Below, piece by piece: positions 33,169 through 40,589 of a stretch of DNA of 40,589 nucleotides. The position numbers and the translations under genes were made by a program. Under the pieces are notes generated by a model. It made no database searches. It had not been told where the DNA came from and saw nothing but the letters and a program-made list of their open reading frames with translations. Numbering within the stretch: position 1 is the first letter of the stretch; the number at the start of each line of letters is the position of its first letter. The DNA comes from Caballeronia pedi (GTDB lineage: Bacteria > Pseudomonadota > Gammaproteobacteria > Burkholderiales > Burkholderiaceae), in contig NZ_FCOE02000056.1 in assembly GCF_001544915.2 (NCBI RefSeq), positions 1-40,589 on the forward strand. Reading direction: 5' to 3'.

Positions 33169-33450
33169 ATGGACACGATGCAACGTATGCGGTTCGAGGC
33201 CGCCGCAGCGGCGAACATCGAGGATGCGTCGGTGTGGCGCTGGTTTTCGGCGCTCCTAGAGGAGCGTCGGATCCGATGGCGCTTCTGTTTCAATCAATGG
33301 TGCGTGAACGTCGACAGAAGGCATGTCGCGACGGACATTAGTTTCGATCGCGCGATCCGTGCCGCGAAAGAACACGCCGAGAAACAGGGCCTCGGCTTGC
33401 TGCACGCGCAACCGAACAAGGCGGCATCAGCATGCCGTGCCAGCCAATGA
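33169..33450 (+). CDS. Small conserved-looking protein, unknown
   Basis: A 93-codon frame begins ATG 33169 with AGGTGAG 5 nt upstream, and starts 47 bp after the aldehyde dehydrogenase stop. The product begins MDTMQRMRFEAAAAANIED and contains VWRWFSALLEERRIRWRF and HVATDISFDRAIRAAKEHAEKQ. It is soluble, with many Trp and Arg residues. The composition and operon position support a real gene, and similar short proteins with a SFDxAIRxAK stretch feel familiar from Burkholderia genomes, but I cannot name a family. It could be a small partner of the operon enzymes or an unrelated gene between two units. Confidence 0.5.
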   Translation: MDTMQRMRFEAAAAANIEDASVWRWFSALLEERRIRWRFCFNQWCVNVDRRHVATDISFDRAIRAAKEHAEKQGLGLLHAQPNKAASACRASQ

Positions 33451-33518
33451 GACACCGGCACTCCGCAGCGCCTTTCGGCGGACGCAAGAGGTCGAGCGAA
33501 GGGGAGAGCGAAGCCGGT

Positions 33519-34391
33519 TTAGTCGTCAGAGAGGGGAACGTGCGACGTATCCGATGCCGTGGCTCGCACGTGCGTCGCGCCAATGTGTTGCCGCATGCGC
33601 TTCTCCGCCAGATCAGGATTGCGCGCCTCGATGGCCGCGTTGATTTGTGAGTGGATGCGGATGACCTGGTTGCGCGTATCCATCGTGTCGTACTCTTCTG
33701 TCGTCGTGGATACGGCCACGCCGTACGAAATGGCATACAAGACCCCGGCGAGCAGTTCGTTGCCGCTGGCACGCGCGACGGCATTGTGCCACTTGATATT
33801 GGCCTGCGAGAACTGCTGGAAATTGTTGACCGAGGCGGTCAGTTCGTCGTGCAGCGCGGTCAGCGTCTGTACGTCTTCCTCGGTCCGGTGAACCGCCGCC
33901 AGCCGTGCCAGCGCAGGTTCGAGGGTCTCGCGCGTCTCGTGCAGGGTCCGCAGGGGAAGCTGCCGTCCGCGGACGAACTGAGAAATACTGTTGGCCATGG
34001 ACTCGGTGCCAGGCAGCGTAACCACATTGCCGCCGAAGCGTCCTGGTCGCGTCTGTACAAGCCCTTCAACCGCCAGTACACGGAGTGCTTCGCGCACCGC
34101 GCCACGGCTCAGCCCTGTCTGCTCGACCAGCGCACGCTCGGGAGGCAGTGTTTCCCCTTCGGAGATTTCTCCCCGCAAGATGGCCTCGCGCAGTTGATCG
34201 GCAAGCAGGTCGTGGGGCTTCGGAGCCTGAATGCGATTGACGAGCACAGCGCTTGTTTTGCGCACGGGCGCCGCACTTTCCTTTTCCGGTGTTGCGAGCG
34301 ACTTGCCGGGCTTTGCTTGCGTTTCTTTTTCCGAGACTTCGCGCCTCGCGCGTGCGGGCAAGGTTCCCTTGGAGGCGTTGGTTCGAGGCAT
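33519..34391 (-). CDS. GntR-family transcription regulator with FCD domain
   Basis: This is probably the ligand-sensing repressor of the catabolic island. A basic, Lys/Arg-rich tail of about 55 residues precedes a winged-helix DNA-binding domain (about 58-125) with REAILRGEISEGETLPPERA and GLSRGAVREALRVLAVEGLV. An FCD domain (about 140-280) carries the metal or ligand histidines in KWHNAVA, RIHSQIN and MRQHIG. The 290-aa length is a little above the family norm because of the tail. Its own promoter contains the same operator found before other units of the island, so it likely represses itself and them until a carboxylate effector binds. The effector is unknown. Confidence 0.9.
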   Translation of the reverse strand: MPRTNASKGTLPARARREVSEKETQAKPGKSLATPEKESAAPVRKTSAVLVNRIQAPKPHDLLADQLREAILRGEISEGETLPPERALVEQTGLSRGAVREALRVLAVEGLVQTRPGRFGGNVVTLPGTESMANSISQFVRGRQLPLRTLHETRETLEPALARLAAVHRTEEDVQTLTALHDELTASVNNFQQFSQANIKWHNAVARASGNELLAGVLYAISYGVAVSTTTEEYDTMDTRNQVIRIHSQINAAIEARNPDLAEKRMRQHIGATHVRATASDTSHVPLSDD

Positions 34392-34438
34392 ATTCTGATG
34401 TCAGAGGTTCAAGGCATGACTGAGTCCAATACGAGTTT

Positions 34439-34475
34439 AAAATACCTCGAATCATGGTTAAATGTCAACCATTGA
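34439..34475 (-). promoter_or_regulatory. Autoregulatory promoter of the GntR gene
   Basis: On the minus strand the 13-mer TCAATGGTTGACA (34463-34475) contains -35 TTGACA, and TATTTT (34439-34444) is a -10 at 18 bp. A second half-site makes ATGGTT / AACCAT (34454-34459 and 34467-34472) an inverted repeat with a 7-base spacer. Confidence 0.7.
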
Positions 34476-34507
34476 AACGAAGAGGGTCACGGGTAACGGT
34501 CAGCGGG

Positions 34508-35335
34508 TCACTGCGGCGCCAGTGTTCCAAACCAGTACGACGCCGTGACGCCGCCATCCATCAGGATATCGCTTCCGGTAATGAAACTGCCGTCACGGCC
34601 CATGAGCAATGCCGCGACGTTGGCGAGCTCATCGGGGGTACCGGCGCGTTTCGCCGGACAGCCGTCGATCATGCGCCGATACCCTTCGCCGCGCGGACCC
34701 GACAACTCGTCTTTCGCGAGCGGCGTCATGATGATGCCGGGGCTGATCGCGTTGACGCGTGCGCCGCGTTTCGCCCATCGAGTGGCCTCGAACATGACGC
34801 GCAGAGCGTTTCCGCGCTTCGAAAGCTGATAGGCGTGCACTGAGTCCTTCACCTGCGCGGGCTGAAGCAGCGGCAGTTTCAACAGGTTCTCGACAGGCGT
34901 GGTCGCCAGCGCATTGTTTTCATCGACCGAAAGCGGCGGCAGGCGATGACCGGATTGCGATGCAATCACGACCGCCGCGCCGCCTTCCTCGATGACCTCG
35001 CCGAACGCCTCGAGAACGAGGGCAGTGCCATAAAGATCGACCCTCAAGATCGTCTCGGGCGACGCCTGTGACGGAGACACACCGGCCGCATGGATCAAGC
35101 CGTCGACCGCGCCGATGGATGTCGCCAGCTCCACGAGCGCTTCGACGGAACGGCGCGACGAGACATCGACCGTCGCGATCGTCACTTCGAAGCCGGCTTC
35201 GCTCAGCGTCCTGGCGGCTGCTTCGGCGTGGTCGGGCTTCAGATCGGCGAGGAGAAGATGCTTGCCAGCACCGACTCTGCGAGCGATGGCTTGTCCGATC
35301 GATCCCGGACCGATTACAACGACGACGTTCTGCAT
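34508..35335 (-). CDS. Short-chain dehydrogenase/reductase
   Basis: This is an NAD(P)-dependent SDR of 275 aa. The nucleotide-binding segment VVVIGPGSIGQAIARR replaces the usual TGxxxGxG with GPGSIG. LIHAAGVS, the catalytic Ser in VVIASQSG and the YxxxK pair in YQLSKRGN are present, as is the NAISPGIIMTPL region. The C-terminus ends GGVTASYWFG. AAGGAAAC lies upstream of ATG 35335. It is 34 bp downstream of the aldo/keto reductase gene and probably shares its promoter. The substrate is unknown; it may be a general carbonyl reductase unrelated to the catabolic island. Confidence 0.9.
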   Translation of the reverse strand: MQNVVVVIGPGSIGQAIARRVGAGKHLLLADLKPDHAEAAARTLSEAGFEVTIATVDVSSRRSVEALVELATSIGAVDGLIHAAGVSPSQASPETILRVDLYGTALVLEAFGEVIEEGGAAVVIASQSGHRLPPLSVDENNALATTPVENLLKLPLLQPAQVKDSVHAYQLSKRGNALRVMFEATRWAKRGARVNAISPGIIMTPLAKDELSGPRGEGYRRMIDGCPAKRAGTPDELANVAALLMGRDGSFITGSDILMDGGVTASYWFGTLAPQ

Positions 35336-35369
35336 GATGCGTTTCCTTGTGCTCACGGCGCTCGATGCC

Positions 35370-36353
35370 TCAACGATCCACACGGGCCTGCAACGACGCC
35401 GGATAACGCTCGCCGACCACCTCGATAGCGGCGAGTGCGGCGTTGATCGACGACAGTTCATCGGCCGTGAGTTCGATCGATGCCGCGCCGATGTTCTCCC
35501 GCAGCCGGTCCAGACGCGTCGTGCCGGGAATAGGCGCGATCCAGGGCTTCTGTGCCAGCAGCCATGCCAATGCAATGTGCGCGCGCGTCGCGCCCTTGTC
35601 TTGCGCGATGCCACCGAGCATCGCCACGAGCGCGGCATTCGCTTTGCGGTTCTGTTCGGAGAAGCGCGGCACGACGTTCCGGAAGTCACCCTTCGCAAAC
35701 GAGGTTTTCTCGTCGATCGCGCCGGTCAGAAAGCCCTTTCCGAGCGGACTGAACGGCACGAAGCCGATGCCGAGTTCCTCGAGCACCGGCATGACCTTTT
35801 GCTCCGGTTCGCGCCACCACAACGAATACTCGCTCTGCAATGCGGCCACCGGTTGCACGGCATGTGCACGTCGAATGGTCGCAGCGCCCGCTTCGGACAG
35901 GCCGAAGTGAGCCACCTTGCCTTCGGCGATCAGATCGCGCACGGTGCCGGCGACTTCTTCGATAGGCACGTCGGGATCGACGCGATGCTGGTAGAAGAGA
36001 TCGATGCGCTCGGTCTTCAGCCGCTTGAGCGAGGTCTCCGCCACTGCGCGAATGTTCTCGGGCCGGCTGTCCACGCCATGCGCAGGCACGCCGTCCCTGA
36101 AGCCGAATTTCGTCGCGATGATGACCTGGTCGCGGATCGGCGCGAGCGCTTCGCCGAGCAGTTCCTCGTTGGTCGCACGACCATACGCTTCGGCGGTGTC
36201 GAAAAAGGTAACGCCATGTTCGAAGGCCGCGCGGATCACGCCGATGCCGTGCGCCTTCTCGACGGGTGCGCCGTACGCGTAGCTCAGGCCCATGCACCCC
36301 AATCCGATCGCCGACACTTCGAGGCCCGACATTCCTAGTTTCACTTTTTTCAT
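35370..36353 (-). CDS. Aldo/keto reductase
   Basis: This NADPH-dependent aldehyde/ketone reductase has the TIM-barrel pattern and is 327 aa long. The catalytic tetrad is visible: Asp and Tyr in FFDTAEAYGRA, Lys in IIATKFGF and His in LFYQHRVDP. The cofactor tail segment PIPGTTRLDRLRENIGA is present. It opens MKKVKLGMSGLEVSAIGLGCMGLS, as in many Burkholderia and Pseudomonas members. A GGGGAAAG sequence precedes ATG 36353. It is divergent from a LysR regulator 129 bp away; such pairs are frequent and the LysR protein often controls the reductase. Confidence 0.93.
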   Translation of the reverse strand: MKKVKLGMSGLEVSAIGLGCMGLSYAYGAPVEKAHGIGVIRAAFEHGVTFFDTAEAYGRATNEELLGEALAPIRDQVIIATKFGFRDGVPAHGVDSRPENIRAVAETSLKRLKTERIDLFYQHRVDPDVPIEEVAGTVRDLIAEGKVAHFGLSEAGAATIRRAHAVQPVAALQSEYSLWWREPEQKVMPVLEELGIGFVPFSPLGKGFLTGAIDEKTSFAKGDFRNVVPRFSEQNRKANAALVAMLGGIAQDKGATRAHIALAWLLAQKPWIAPIPGTTRLDRLRENIGAASIELTADELSSINAALAAIEVVGERYPASLQARVDR

Positions 36354-36482
36354 GCTTTCCCCGGTGATAAAGCTGGCACTTGGACAGATCAGCGCGATGC
36401 GCCGCGAACCGATAAGATAGGCTTCATCGTTTGGCTCAACAATCAGGTCGACGTTACACGACCTATTGAGGAAAATTCACAT

Positions 36483-37385
36483 ATGGCGCGAGCGGGCTTG
36501 GCTGAACTGTCGGCGTTCGTCGCGATTGCGCAGCAAGGCAGTTTCAGCGCGGCGGCGCGGGCGATCGGCGTCACGCCGTCGGCGCTCAGCCACACGATGC
36601 GTGCGCTCGAGGCACGGCTCAACGTGCGGCTTTTCAATCGCACGACGCGCTCGATCGCATTGACCGAAGCCGGCGAGCAGTTGCTGCGGCGCGCAGCGCC
36701 TGCCATCGAAGATCTGGAAGACGCCGTCAACGAAGTCACGTCGGCCCAGCATCGGCCGTCGGGCTCGATTCGCATCAGTTGCTCGGAGAACGCGGCGAAG
36801 CCGCTGGTGCAGCATGTGTTGCCGAAATTTCTTGGGCAGTATCCCGACATTCATGTTGAATTCGTCGTCGACACGCGGCTCGTCGATATCGTCGCCGGCG
36901 GATTCGATGCAGGCATCCGCGTGCTGGACGATGTGCCACGCGACATGATCGCCGTGCGCTTCGGCCCCGACATGCAATTCGCGGCGGTCGCGTCCCCCGA
37001 GTATTTGCAAAAAAACGGTGTGCCGAAGTCGCCCGATGATCTGCTCGCGCATCGTTGCATCCGCTTTCGCTTCGATAGCGGGGCGCTCTATCGATGGGAG
37101 CTGGAACATCGAGGCAAGCGCGTCACCATCGACGTGCAGGGACCGATGACCCTCGGCAATATGAACCTGATGGTCGAAGCGGCGCTGGCGGGGATCGGCA
37201 TTGCGTGGGTTCCGGTGTCGCTGGTCGCCGGGCATTTGTCGGCCGCGCGGCTTGTGCACCTGCTGCCGCAATGGAGTCCGTCGTTTGCCGGCCTCTGCCT
37301 GTATTACCCGTCCAACCGTCATCCGCCGCCGGCGCTGCGGCTCTTTGCCGAGGCCGTGCGGGCATGGGGTCGCGACGCCGGATAG
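36483..37385 (+). CDS. LysR-family transcription regulator
   Basis: The 300-aa protein has an N-terminal helix-turn-helix (about 5-62) with LSAFVAIAQQGSFSAAARAI, TPSALSHTMRALEARL and LFNRTTRSIALTEAGE. A linker helix and a two-lobe periplasmic-binding-like effector domain (about 90-295) follow. It belongs to the CrgA/AaeR-like branch by pattern. GAGG precedes ATG 36483 by 11 nt, a little long. It is divergent from the aldo/keto reductase and SDR genes and most likely regulates them. Its stop lies 9 bp from that of the convergent aminotransferase, so the two transcripts may overlap at their 3' ends. Confidence 0.92.
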   Translation: MARAGLAELSAFVAIAQQGSFSAAARAIGVTPSALSHTMRALEARLNVRLFNRTTRSIALTEAGEQLLRRAAPAIEDLEDAVNEVTSAQHRPSGSIRISCSENAAKPLVQHVLPKFLGQYPDIHVEFVVDTRLVDIVAGGFDAGIRVLDDVPRDMIAVRFGPDMQFAAVASPEYLQKNGVPKSPDDLLAHRCIRFRFDSGALYRWELEHRGKRVTIDVQGPMTLGNMNLMVEAALAGIGIAWVPVSLVAGHLSAARLVHLLPQWSPSFAGLCLYYPSNRHPPPALRLFAEAVRAWGRDAG

Positions 37386-37394
37386 CGACGCGTC

Positions 37395-38522
37395 TTAACG
37401 AAGACTATCCAGCGCCCTGGCGAACCTCGCGACCGTACCTTCGACGTCATGCAGCTTATCCAGGCCGAATAAGCCGATGCGGAAGGTCTTGAAATCCGCG
37501 GGCTCGTCGCATTGAAGAGGAACGCCGGGCGCGATCTGCAGGCCTGCGTCGGCGAATTTCTTCCCGGAGCGTATGCCGTCGTCGTCCGTATAGCTCACCA
37601 CGACGCCCGGAGCCTGAAAGCCTTCGGCCGCCACGCTCCTGAAGCCCGCGCCAGTCAGGAGTGCGCGAATGCGCTTGCCGAGTTCGAGCTGCTCGGCTCT
37701 CACTTTGTCGAAGCCGTACGATTCGGTTTCCTTCATCACGTCACGCAGCGTCGCGAGACTGTCCGTGGGCATCGTGGCGTGATACGCGACGCCGCCGTCT
37801 TCGTAGGTCTCCATGATCTGCAGCCATTTGCGAAGATCGCAAGCGAAACTGGTGCTGGTGGTCGAGTCGATCCTTTCGCGCGCGAGCGGGCTGAGCATGA
37901 CCAGTCCGCAACAGGGCGGCGCGCTCCATCCCTTTTGCGGCGCGCTGATCAATACATCGATACCGCTGGCCTGCATATCGACCCAGATCGCACCGGAGGC
38001 GATGCAATCCAGTACGAACATGCCGCCGACCTCGTGAACGGCATCGGACACAGCGCGCAAATAGGTGTCGGGCAGCATCATTCCGGACGCGGTCTCGACA
38101 TGCGGCGCGAAGACCAGGTCAGGTTTGTTCTCCTTGATCGCAGCCACCACTTCTTCGATCGGAGGCGGTGCATAGGCTGCCTGCCTCCCTGATTCGACCG
38201 GACGCGCCTTCAACACCGTCGATGCAGACGGAATGCCGCCCATGTCGAAAATCTGCGACCAGCGGAAACTGAACCAGCCATTACGGATGACCAGACACTT
38301 CTTGTTCGTCGCGAACTGCCGCGCAACGGCTTCCATGCCGAAAGTCCCGCTGCCCGGGACGACCACCGCCGACTTCGCGTTGTAGACCTGTTTCAGGGCG
38401 GCGGAAATATCGCGCAAGACGCCCTGAAAGAGCCGCGACATATGGTTGATCGATCGGTCGGTGTAGACGACCGAATATTCGAGGAGTCCCTCGCGGTCGA
38501 CATCGGGAAGTAAGCCTGGCAC
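37395..38522 (-). CDS. Class V aminotransferase (alanine/serine-glyoxylate type)
   Basis: A PLP enzyme of 375 aa that probably transfers an amino group to glyoxylate or a related keto acid. The PLP lysine lies in SAPQKGWSAPPCCG near residue 200, after the DCIASGAIWVDM strand carrying the cofactor-contacting Asp. Other matches are the GSGTFGMEAVARQ loop and the C-terminal FRIGLFG. The gene starts at GTG 38522, preceded by GGAGG with 5-nt spacing. The next gene on the other side of the control region is isocitrate lyase, which makes glyoxylate, so a glyoxylate-consuming role is reasonable. Aminoethylphosphonate transaminase is a less likely alternative. Confidence 0.88.
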   Translation of the reverse strand: MPGLLPDVDREGLLEYSVVYTDRSINHMSRLFQGVLRDISAALKQVYNAKSAVVVPGSGTFGMEAVARQFATNKKCLVIRNGWFSFRWSQIFDMGGIPSASTVLKARPVESGRQAAYAPPPIEEVVAAIKENKPDLVFAPHVETASGMMLPDTYLRAVSDAVHEVGGMFVLDCIASGAIWVDMQASGIDVLISAPQKGWSAPPCCGLVMLSPLARERIDSTTSTSFACDLRKWLQIMETYEDGGVAYHATMPTDSLATLRDVMKETESYGFDKVRAEQLELGKRIRALLTGAGFRSVAAEGFQAPGVVVSYTDDDGIRSGKKFADAGLQIAPGVPLQCDEPADFKTFRIGLFGLDKLHDVEGTVARFARALDSLR

Positions 38523-38708
38523 GTTCGCCTCCGGTAATGAACGAATGGACGTCGGATCGCGCGTCGCAACCTCGTCACGTCGAAACAGACATCGTACGTC
38601 GCTCGGGCCATCCCTGCTGACCTGTCTTCAGCAACCGAAAGGACATTTCATATCGCGGGATTTGTCGTGGATTTTTGCGCCGCCAACTTTTTGCCGCTTG
38701 AAAACGTG

Positions 38709-38723
38709 TTTTGCATTGCAAAA
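38709..38723. promoter_or_regulatory. Palindrome TTTTGCATTGCAAAA upstream of aceA
   Basis: Perfect 7-bp arms surround a single base, about 170 bp before aceA. The TTTGCA / TGCAAA core resembles sites described for short-chain acyl-CoA responsive regulators of the ScfR/RamB type; that link is inference. Confidence 0.5.
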
Positions 38724-38739
38724 ATTAGCGTCTATCTCA

Positions 38740-38782
38740 TTGAAAAATATACGTAAATTATGTCTTATGTCTTATATAAGAC
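38740..38782 (+). promoter_or_regulatory. aceA promoter with palindrome GTCTTATATAAGAC
   Basis: TTGAAA (38740-38745), a 17-bp spacer and TCTTAT (38763-38768) form a plausible sigma-70 promoter. The perfect palindrome GTCTTATATAAGAC (38769-38782) starts right after the -10, and an extra GTCTTAT half-site overlaps the -10, as expected for a repressor operator. Confidence 0.5.
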
Positions 38783-38894
38783 TTCACTCAGACGCGTCAA
38801 ACGGCGGTAGTATTGAGTCATGCAGTTCGCTTCGCTAGACGCGGCGACACGCCAAACCATTCAGTTAAACCCGCTTTGTTCCCAGGAGAGTCAC

Positions 38895-40475
38895 ATGGCC
38901 CAATATCAAGACGACATCAAGGCAGTTGCTGGTTTGAAAGAGACTAACGGCAGCGCCTGGAATGCCATCAACCCCGAGTACGCCGCTCGCATGCGTGCCC
39001 AGAACAAGTTCAAGACGGGTTTGGACATCGCGAAGTACACCGCGAAGATCATGCGCGCCGACATGGCCGCGTACGATGCCGATCCGTCAAAGTACACGCA
39101 GTCGCTGGGTTGCTGGCACGGCTTCATCGGCCAGCAGAAGATGATCTCCATCAAGAAGCACTTCAACAGCACCGAGCGCCGTTACCTTTATCTGTCCGGC
39201 TGGATGGTGGCTGCACTGCGCTCCGAGTTCGGCCCGCTGCCGGACCAGTCGATGCACGAAAAGACCTCCGTCAGCGCGTTGATCCGCGAGCTGTACACGT
39301 TCCTGCGTCAGGCCGACGCCCGTGAACTGGGCGGCCTGTTCCGCCAGCTCGACGCTGCCGATGGCTCCGCCAAGGCCGCGATTCAGGAAAAGATCGACAA
39401 CCACGTCACGCACGTCGTGCCGATCATCGCCGACATCGACGCGGGCTTCGGCAACGCGGAAGCAACGTACCTGCTGGCCAAGCAGTTCATCGAAGCGGGC
39501 GCATGCTGCATCCAGATCGAAAACCAGGTGTCCGACGAGAAGCAGTGCGGCCACCAGGATGGCAAGGTCACCGTGCCGCACGAAGACTTCCTCGCGAAGA
39601 TCCGCGCCATTCGCTACGCGTTCCTGGAACTGGGCGTGGACGACGGCGTCATCGTCGCTCGCACCGACTCGCTGGGCGCGGGCCTGACCAAGCAGATCGC
39701 CGTGACCCACACGCCGGGCGACCTGGGCGACCAATACAACGCCTTCCTCGATTGCGAGGAATTGTCGGCCGACCAACTCGGCAATGGCGACGTCATCATC
39801 AAGCGTGACGGCAAGCTGCTGCGTCCCAAGCGCCTGCCGAGCAACCTGTTCCAGTTCCGCGCCGGCTCGGGCGAAGCGCGCTGCGTGCTGGATTGCGTCA
39901 CCGCGCTGCAAAACGGCGCCGACCTGCTGTGGATCGAAACCGAAAAGCCGCATATCGCGCAGATCAACGGCATGGTGAGCGAGATTCGCAAGGTCATCCC
40001 GAACGCGAAGCTGGTGTACAACAACAGCCCGTCGTTCAACTGGACGCTGAATTTCCGTCAGCAGGCGTACGACGCGATGAAGGCCGCGGGCAAGGATGTG
40101 TCGGCATTCGACCGCGCCCAGTTGATGAGCGTGGAATACGATCAGACCGAACTGGCGCAGCTCGCCGACGAAAAGATCCGTACCTTCCAGGCCGACGCGT
40201 CGCGCGAAGCAGGCATCTTCCACCACCTGATCACGCTGCCGACGTACCACACCGCCGCATTGTCGACCGACAATCTGGCCAAGGAATACTTCGGTGACCA
40301 GGGCATGCTGGGCTATGTGGCTGGCGTGCAGCGCAAGGAAATCCGTCAGGGCATCGCCTGCGTCAAGCATCAGAACATGTCCGGCTCGGATATCGGCGAT
40401 GACCACAAGGAGTATTTCAGCGGCGAAGCGGCGCTGAAGGCGGCGGGTAAGGACAACACGATGAACCAGTTCTGA
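38895..40475 (+). CDS. aceA: Isocitrate lyase (long form)
   Basis: Isocitrate lyase splits isocitrate into succinate and glyoxylate, the first step of the glyoxylate shunt needed for growth on acetate, fatty acids and other acetyl-CoA-yielding substrates. The 526-aa protein is of the long type found in Pseudomonas and Burkholderia. The catalytic cysteine lies in EKQCGHQDGK, with IADIDAGFGNAEATYLLAKQ before it, ARTDSLGAG after it and the NNSPSFNWTLNF segment further on. ATG 38895 follows AGGAGAG; an upstream in-frame ATG at 38820 has no such site. The acetyl-CoA produced by the neighbouring island would require this enzyme. No malate synthase is in the window. Confidence 0.96.
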   Translation: MAQYQDDIKAVAGLKETNGSAWNAINPEYAARMRAQNKFKTGLDIAKYTAKIMRADMAAYDADPSKYTQSLGCWHGFIGQQKMISIKKHFNSTERRYLYLSGWMVAALRSEFGPLPDQSMHEKTSVSALIRELYTFLRQADARELGGLFRQLDAADGSAKAAIQEKIDNHVTHVVPIIADIDAGFGNAEATYLLAKQFIEAGACCIQIENQVSDEKQCGHQDGKVTVPHEDFLAKIRAIRYAFLELGVDDGVIVARTDSLGAGLTKQIAVTHTPGDLGDQYNAFLDCEELSADQLGNGDVIIKRDGKLLRPKRLPSNLFQFRAGSGEARCVLDCVTALQNGADLLWIETEKPHIAQINGMVSEIRKVIPNAKLVYNNSPSFNWTLNFRQQAYDAMKAAGKDVSAFDRAQLMSVEYDQTELAQLADEKIRTFQADASREAGIFHHLITLPTYHTAALSTDNLAKEYFGDQGMLGYVAGVQRKEIRQGIACVKHQNMSGSDIGDDHKEYFSGEAALKAAGKDNTMNQF

Positions 40476-40520
40476 TACAAGAAGCGATATCTTTAGCAAG
40501 ACGCCAGCCCATGTGAACTG

Positions 40521-40563
40521 CACCCCAAAAGTTGGACACAGATCCAACCTTTGGGGTGTTTTT
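40521..40563 (+). terminator. Hairpin plus T-run inside the IS left end
   Basis: Sixteen-base arms (40521-40536 and 40543-40558) pair at 15 of 16 positions around a 6-base loop and are followed by TTTTT. It could stop transcripts coming from aceA before they enter the transposase gene. Confidence 0.6.
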
Positions 40564-40564
40564 C

Positions 40565-40589
40565 ATGGCGAAGTACAGCGAGGGATTCA
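40565..40589 (+). CDS. Start of IS transposase OrfA (partial)
   Basis: ATG 40565 begins MAKYSEGF, matching the N-terminus of small helix-turn-helix OrfA proteins of IS3-family elements. Only eight codons are visible. Confidence 0.55.

Larger units (their letters stand above)
38523..38894. other. 372-bp control region between aminotransferase and isocitrate lyase
   Basis: This AT-rich divergent region holds the aceA promoter and two palindromes (listed separately). The GTG start of the aminotransferase and its ribosome binding site lie at the left edge. No extra gene is visible. Confidence 0.6.
40514..40589 (+). mobile_element. Left end of an IS3-family-like insertion sequence (truncated by window)
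   Basis: The sequence TGAACTGCACCCCAAAAG at 40514 is typical of IS3-family terminal repeats, followed by an ORF start. It begins 38 bp after the aceA stop. The right end, and so any target duplication, is outside the window. Confidence 0.7.

Noticed and set aside
12179..34391. FecI/FecR-type iron signalling because of the FecR domain
   Set aside because: No sigma factor, TonB receptor or membrane-spanning FecR is present; the protein is secreted and linked to the heme/HAMP gene.

Overview
The window looks like chromosome of a high-GC betaproteobacterium of the Burkholderiaceae (Burkholderia / Paraburkholderia / Caballeronia group). The evidence is the Burkholderia-type general porin, the type VI secretion (T6SS) gene order, the long-form isocitrate lyase, GC-rich codon use and dense leaderless operons. 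Genus is an inference. No tRNA, rRNA or CRISPR array was seen.

Region 1 (1-8161, plus strand) is the distal half of a T6SS operon: end of an unknown gene, then tagH (FHA protein), tssK, tssL with a fused OmpA domain, tssM and tagF. Region 2 (8158-13955, minus strand) converges on it and is a signalling operon. In transcription order it holds a 44-aa ORF, a 511-aa orphan protein, a periplasmic FecR-domain protein, a membrane c-heme/HAMP protein, a Ser/Thr kinase and a PP2C phosphatase. With the FHA protein this could be a complete threonine-phosphorylation circuit whose sensory input is a periplasmic FecR/heme pair. No TagQRST-like genes are present in the window.

Region 3 (14208-34391) is a catabolic island with visibly lower GC than the T6SS part. 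It carries a porin, an MHS-family transporter, an aldehyde dehydrogenase (minus), and a plus operon of alcohol dehydrogenase, DUF2889 protein and CoA-transferase. A six-gene minus operon follows (acyl-CoA dehydrogenase, MaoC hydratase, CoA-transferase, CitE-like lyase, etfB, etfA). A six-gene plus operon has a double-bond reductase, metallo-beta-lactamase-fold hydrolase, alcohol dehydrogenase, CMD protein, semialdehyde dehydrogenase and a small ORF. A GntR/FCD regulator closes the island. One operator family (TCAATGGTTGACA / TGGTTAACCA) sits upstream of most of these units and of the regulator itself, so this appears to be one regulon. The enzymes suggest hydrolysis and oxidation of an alcohol or lactone to a short dicarboxylate. 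That would be activated with CoA, dehydrogenated or hydrated, and cleaved by the CitE-type lyase. A branched C5 acid such as itaconate or methylsuccinate is a reasonable but unproven substrate.

Region 4 (34508-40589) is more ordinary: SDR and aldo/keto reductase genes divergent from a LysR regulator, a class V aminotransferase of the alanine/serine-glyoxylate type, and isocitrate lyase with a palindrome-rich promoter region. The left end of an IS3-like insertion sequence lies 38 bp after the isocitrate lyase stop codon and runs out of the window.
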